Shown here: in pieces, positions 4,744 through 7,098 of the stretch | Numbering within the stretch: position 1 is the first letter of the stretch | Layout of the letters: the number at the start of each line of letters is the position of its first letter | Source of the DNA: JBDTNK01 sp039933775 | GTDB lineage: Bacteria; Chloroflexota; Limnocylindria; QHBO01 | DNA: 7,098 nucleotides | Direction of reading: 5' to 3' | NCBI GenBank assembly: GCA_039933775.1 | Contig: JBDTNK010000089.1 | Location: 1 to 7,098, forward strand | Translations under genes and position numbers: made by a program | The notes under the pieces: model-generated | Seen by the model: only the letters and a program-made list of their open reading frames with translations | Told to the model about the DNA's origin: nothing | The model's database searches: none

Positions 4744-6132
4744 ATGTCCGACCGACCTACCCTTCCGCCGCGGCTGCTCCGGCGGCTGGTCGAGATCGTC
4801 GGAGCCGATCATGTCCTGACCGATGCCGGCCTCATGGCCGGCTTCGAGGTTGACTGGACGCGTCGGTTCTCGGGCTTGGCAGCGGCCGTCGTCCGCCCTG
4901 CCGAGACCGCGGCCGTCAGTGGTGTTCTGCGCGAGCTGGCCGGCGCAGGTGTCGGCGTGACCCCGCAGGGCGGCAACACCGGCCTGGTGGGTGGTTCGGT
5001 GCCGCGCGACGGGGACGTGGTCCTCTCGCTGCTCCGTCTGCGTGGGCTCGAGCCGGTCGATGTGCTCGCCGGCGAGGTGACCGCCGGCGCGGGGGTGACG
5101 CTTGGTGCGCTGCAGGCACACGTGGCGGCCGCCGGCTTTGCCTTCGGCGTCGACTTCGGCGCGCGCGACTCCGCGACGGTCGGCGGCGCGATCGCCACGA
5201 ACGCCGGCGGGATCAACGTTGTTCGCCACGGCCCGATGCGCTCGCAGGTCATCGGCCTCGAAGCCGTGCTCGCCGATGGCAGCGTGGTGCGGCGCCTGCC
5301 CGGCATGCCGAAGGACAACAGCGGCTACCACCTGCCCTCGCTGCTCGCCGGCTCGGAAGGAACGTTGGCGGTCATCACGCGAGCCCGCCTGCGCCTCGTG
5401 GCAAAACCCTCGCGCGAGGCGGTGGCGCTGGTCGCACTGCCGTCGGTCGCCGCCGCGGTGCGCCTCGCCGCGATGCTGCGTGGCCGCGTGCCCGGCCTGC
5501 AGGCGCTCGAGCTGTTCGAGGAGGCGGGGATGCTGCTCGTGATGCGCCACGCGGGCTTGACGCGGCCATTTTCCGCAGCAGCGCCGGCCTACCTGCTCGT
5601 CGAGGCCGGCGGTGACGATCCGGAGGGGCCGCTGCTGGCGGCACTCGCGGCCGGGAAGGAGGCCATCGATGCCGTCTCGGCCATCGACCCGGTGGGCCGT
5701 GAGCGGCTCTGGGCGCTGCGCGAGCGGCACACCGAGGCGATCAACGCCGAAGGCATCCCGCACAAGCTCGACGTGTCGGTGCCCATCGGTTCATTGGCTG
5801 CCTTCGCCGAGCGCGCGCGTTCGGTCGTCGCGGACGTTGCCCCGGGGTCGGCGCTCTATGTGTACGGGCATATCGGCGACGGAAACCTGCACCTCAACGT
5901 GGTGGGGCCGGCGCCGGAGGACGACGCGGTCGACGACGCGGTACTGGGCCTCGTCTGCGAATTCGGCGGCAGCATCAGCGCCGAGCACGGCATCGGGCGC
6001 GCCAAGGTGGGCTGGCTGGAGCGGGACCGGGGCGCGGCGGACTTGGCGCTGATGCGGTCGATCAAACGGGCCCTCGACCCGGCCTGGATTCTCAACCCTG
6101 GCGTCCTGCTGAACGATCCTGCTTCGAGCTAG
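4744..6132 (+). CDS. GlcD-type FAD-linked 2-hydroxyacid dehydrogenase
   Basis: A 462-residue flavoprotein of the VAO/GlcD superfamily. Members oxidise D-2-hydroxy acids such as D-lactate, glycolate or D-2-hydroxyglutarate to the 2-oxo acid and pass electrons to quinone, cytochrome or an electron-transfer flavoprotein. The N-terminal FAD-binding PCMH domain (about 40-220) carries PQGGNTGLVGG (74-84), VGGAIATNAGGINVVRHG (146-163) and KDNSGYHLPSLLAGSEGTLAVIT (190-212). The C-terminal FAD-oxidase domain (about 225-457) carries the metal/substrate motif HIGDGNLHLNV (376-386), SAEHGIGRAK (412-421) and LDPAWILNPG (444-453). Catalytic motifs and full length are present. There is no signal peptide, no fused Fe-S domain and no glcE or glcF partner beside it, so it is a stand-alone form, closest in motif pattern to the D-2-hydroxyglutarate/D-lactate branch. 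The substrate cannot be decided here. The start follows a -10 element inside a palindrome. Confidence 0.93.
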   Translation: MSDRPTLPPRLLRRLVEIVGADHVLTDAGLMAGFEVDWTRRFSGLAAAVVRPAETAAVSGVLRELAGAGVGVTPQGGNTGLVGGSVPRDGDVVLSLLRLRGLEPVDVLAGEVTAGAGVTLGALQAHVAAAGFAFGVDFGARDSATVGGAIATNAGGINVVRHGPMRSQVIGLEAVLADGSVVRRLPGMPKDNSGYHLPSLLAGSEGTLAVITRARLRLVAKPSREAVALVALPSVAAAVRLAAMLRGRVPGLQALELFEEAGMLLVMRHAGLTRPFSAAAPAYLLVEAGGDDPEGPLLAALAAGKEAIDAVSAIDPVGRERLWALRERHTEAINAEGIPHKLDVSVPIGSLAAFAERARSVVADVAPGSALYVYGHIGDGNLHLNVVGPAPEDDAVDDAVLGLVCEFGGSISAEHGIGRAKVGWLERDRGAADLALMRSIKRALDPAWILNPGVLLNDPASS

Positions 6133-6150
6133 ATCGCTGCCCGGGAAGGC

Positions 6151-6582
6151 TTAGAGGCCTGGGCGCACGATGTGGAAGCCTTCGCGTTCGGCGGCAAGCG
6201 CGAGCCGGGAGTCCAGCGTCACGAATGGGAGCGTCGCTGGATGCTCCTCGGCAGCGATCATCGCAGCGGCGAGCTGGAGCGCGTCAGCGGCGGAGAGCGA
6301 GTGCACCCGCAAAAGCCGGATCGCGTTGCGTCGGACGTTCGGGATCGGCAGGATTTCTCGCCACGCTGCCGCCACGGCGTCAAGCCGGCTCATGGCCTGC
6401 GCCATTGAATCGGACGTGAGTGCCCCGTCGCGTTCGCGACGGGCGAGTGCGGATACGCACTCAATGCTTGTCGACCACCACACGACCGCTTCGGGGTCGC
6501 TCTCGTATTCGCGTAGCGCGCCGGCACTCGTTGGTTCCGCTATCAGCAGGGGCACGAGCGCCGAGCTGTCCCAAAACTTCAT
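6151..6582 (-). CDS. vapC: VapC-type PIN-domain toxin ribonuclease
   Basis: A 143-residue PIN-domain protein, the toxin half of a type II toxin-antitoxin pair; VapC toxins cut tRNA or rRNA in a Mg2+-dependent way until the antitoxin binds them. The acidic active-site residues are in place: Asp5 in MKFWDSSALV, Glu41 in STSIECVSALAR, Asp100 in LSAADALQLAAA and Asp124 in FVTLDSRLALAA. This looks like an active, full-length enzyme. The ATG overlaps the antitoxin stop (ATGA at 6579-6582), so the two are translationally coupled. A GGAGG 16 nt upstream is too far to serve it alone. It ends 18 nt from the oxidase gene, which it faces. The RNA target is not predictable from sequence. Confidence 0.93.
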   Translation of the reverse strand: MKFWDSSALVPLLIAEPTSAGALREYESDPEAVVWWSTSIECVSALARRERDGALTSDSMAQAMSRLDAVAAAWREILPIPNVRRNAIRLLRVHSLSAADALQLAAAMIAAEEHPATLPFVTLDSRLALAAEREGFHIVRPGL

Positions 6583-6872
6583 CGACCCGATCGTCGCTCC
6601 TCCAGCAGCGCCTCCACCACGCTGCCGCCGGCCGCGAGTGGTGGCGGTGGCGTCTTGAGGAGTTCGAGCGGCGGCACACCGTCACCGATGCTCATTGCCC
6701 CGGCGCGCTCGAGCCGACGGATCCGGCTGGACGCCTCGGGGCGAGCTGCAATTGGCTCAATCCGCGCGACGGGCACGCCTCGGTCCAGGATCACGATGCT
6801 CTGTCCTGCCTTGACCTGGTCGAGAAGCGCACTGAGGCCGTTTTTCGCCTCGGTTATGGTGGCTTGTTTCAT
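6579..6872 (-). CDS. vapB: VapB antitoxin, Phd/YefM family
   Basis: A 97-residue antitoxin. Residues 1-38 are a typical Phd/YefM DNA-binding fold: MKQATITEAKNGLSALLDQV, then the strand pair SIVILDRGVPVARIEP (25-40). The rest is an extended, Pro-rich linker (KTPPPPLAAGG, 73-83) ending in the helical toxin-binding tail SVVEALLEERRSG, as found in VapB partners of PIN toxins. It binds and silences the VapC encoded 4 nt into its stop codon, and family members repress their own promoter as a toxin-antitoxin complex. The start is supported by family alignment and by a good promoter ending 6 nt before the ATG. AAGG five nt before the ATG may help as a weak ribosome binding site if a short leader is made. 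Confidence 0.93.
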   Translation of the reverse strand: MKQATITEAKNGLSALLDQVKAGQSIVILDRGVPVARIEPIAARPEASSRIRRLERAGAMSIGDGVPPLELLKTPPPPLAAGGSVVEALLEERRSGR

Positions 6873-6878
6873 CTGGCC

Positions 6879-6907
6879 TTTATAGCCATCGCGTTCTGGC
6901 TCGTCAA
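6879..6907 (-). promoter_or_regulatory. vapBC promoter, strong consensus, near-leaderless
   Basis: On the minus strand TTGACG (6902-6907) and TATAAA (6879-6884) are separated by exactly 17 nt, the best housekeeping-type promoter in the window. The -10 ends 6 nt before the vapB ATG, so the transcript should start at about the first base of the start codon. A short dyad, TGGC (6874-6877) with GCCA (6885-6888), brackets the -10 and is a possible site for self-repression by the VapBC complex, although its arms are only 4 bp. Confidence 0.7.
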
Positions 6908-6940
6908 GACATTACGATCGCGGCAGGTTCTACTCGACGG

Positions 6941-7098
6941 CCTGCTCGCGCGCCGGCGGGAGTATCGGACAGGTTGTCGCCGAATTGGATCACCTGCGGG
7001 ACGAACGGCCATGCAGGCGCCGGAATCGGGTGTGATGTTGGTCATACGCCGCCAGCCGGCGGGAGCATCGGTCAAGAAGTCTCCGATACTCCCGCCCG
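6941..7098. repeat. Structured dispersed repeat, copy B (reaches window edge)
   Basis: Second copy of the repeat at 3321-3478, same orientation, ungapped alignment at an offset of 3620. Landmarks are a direct motif (GGCGGGAGTATCGGACA, 6955-6971), the conserved core GCGGGACGAACGGC (6996-7009), a direct motif (GGCGGGAGCATCGG, 7058-7071) and an inverted motif (TCCGATACTCCCGCC, 7082-7096). The first and last motifs are perfect 15-bp inverted repeats of each other and enclose 142 nt, as expected of a small terminal-repeat element. The last two form a hairpin with one mismatch in 14 pairs. Similarity to copy A begins near 6941; the right boundary is unseen because the window ends. The repeat lies about 35-50 bp upstream of the vapBC promoter. 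No reading frame in it looks like a gene. Confidence 0.75.

Noticed and set aside
6170..6658. A 162-codon plus-strand frame across vapBC
   Set aside because: It is antisense to a vapC with all four acidic PIN residues and to a coupled vapB; the composition is Ser/Arg/Ala noise.
1..7098. tRNA, rRNA or a replication origin
   Set aside because: No cloverleaf with a GTTCGA-type T-arm, no rRNA-like conserved stretch, and no cluster of DnaA boxes was seen on reading both strands.

Overview
The window is a GC-rich bacterial chromosome segment. Genes are tightly packed, lie on both strands, and use strongly G/C-biased third codon positions. Three unrelated lead genes have a TANNNT hexamer that ends only 7-8 nt before their ATG, and vapB has a good -35/-10 promoter ending 6 nt before its ATG. 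Widespread leaderless transcription of this kind fits Actinomycetota, Chloroflexota or Deinococcota. Gene content leans towards a soil or groundwater Chloroflexota or Actinomycetota lineage. The lineage is inference; nothing here fixes it.

Layout. (1) 1-386, plus strand: the end of an operon. It holds the C-terminal tail of a protein resembling the LiaF/DUF4097-type beta domain, a 72-aa two-helix membrane protein coupled to it by an ATGA overlap, and a probable 29-aa single-helix membrane peptide. (2) 387-568: short convergent spacer with overlapping dyads. (3) 569-2158, minus: a CPA1-type Na+(K+)/H+ antiporter. (4) 2159-2198: a 40-bp divergent promoter region with a dyad that overlaps both -10 elements. 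(5) 2199-3287, plus: an XdhC/CoxI-family molybdoenzyme maturation protein. (6) 3288-3510: convergent spacer with copy A of a roughly 150-nt structured repeat. (7) 3511-4521, minus: moaA, first step of molybdenum cofactor synthesis. (8) 4588-4707, plus: a possible 39-aa membrane peptide. (9) 4744-6132, plus: a GlcD-type FAD-linked 2-hydroxyacid dehydrogenase, with an 8-bp-stem palindrome over its promoter. (10) 6151-6872, minus: a complete vapBC toxin-antitoxin pair. (11) 6873-7098: the vapBC promoter and copy B of the repeat, which reaches the window edge. No stretch longer than 300 nt lacks a gene.

How the genes fit together. moaA and the XdhC-family gene are convergent and both serve molybdenum cofactor: one starts its synthesis, the other matures or inserts it. 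No molybdoenzyme is in the window. The antiporter, the oxidase and vapBC are independent functions.

The least explained item is the repeat pair. Copies A (3335-3476) and B (6955-7096) align without a gap over 142 nt, with 107 identical positions by hand count. Both have the same geometry: two direct copies of a 15-nt GGCGGGARYATCGGA motif 103 nt apart, then an inverted copy 24 nt further on. Read on the minus strand, most mismatches in the hairpin arms become G-U wobbles. This looks like a dispersed intergenic element (MITE/REP-like, or an RNA structure) for which I recognise no named family.
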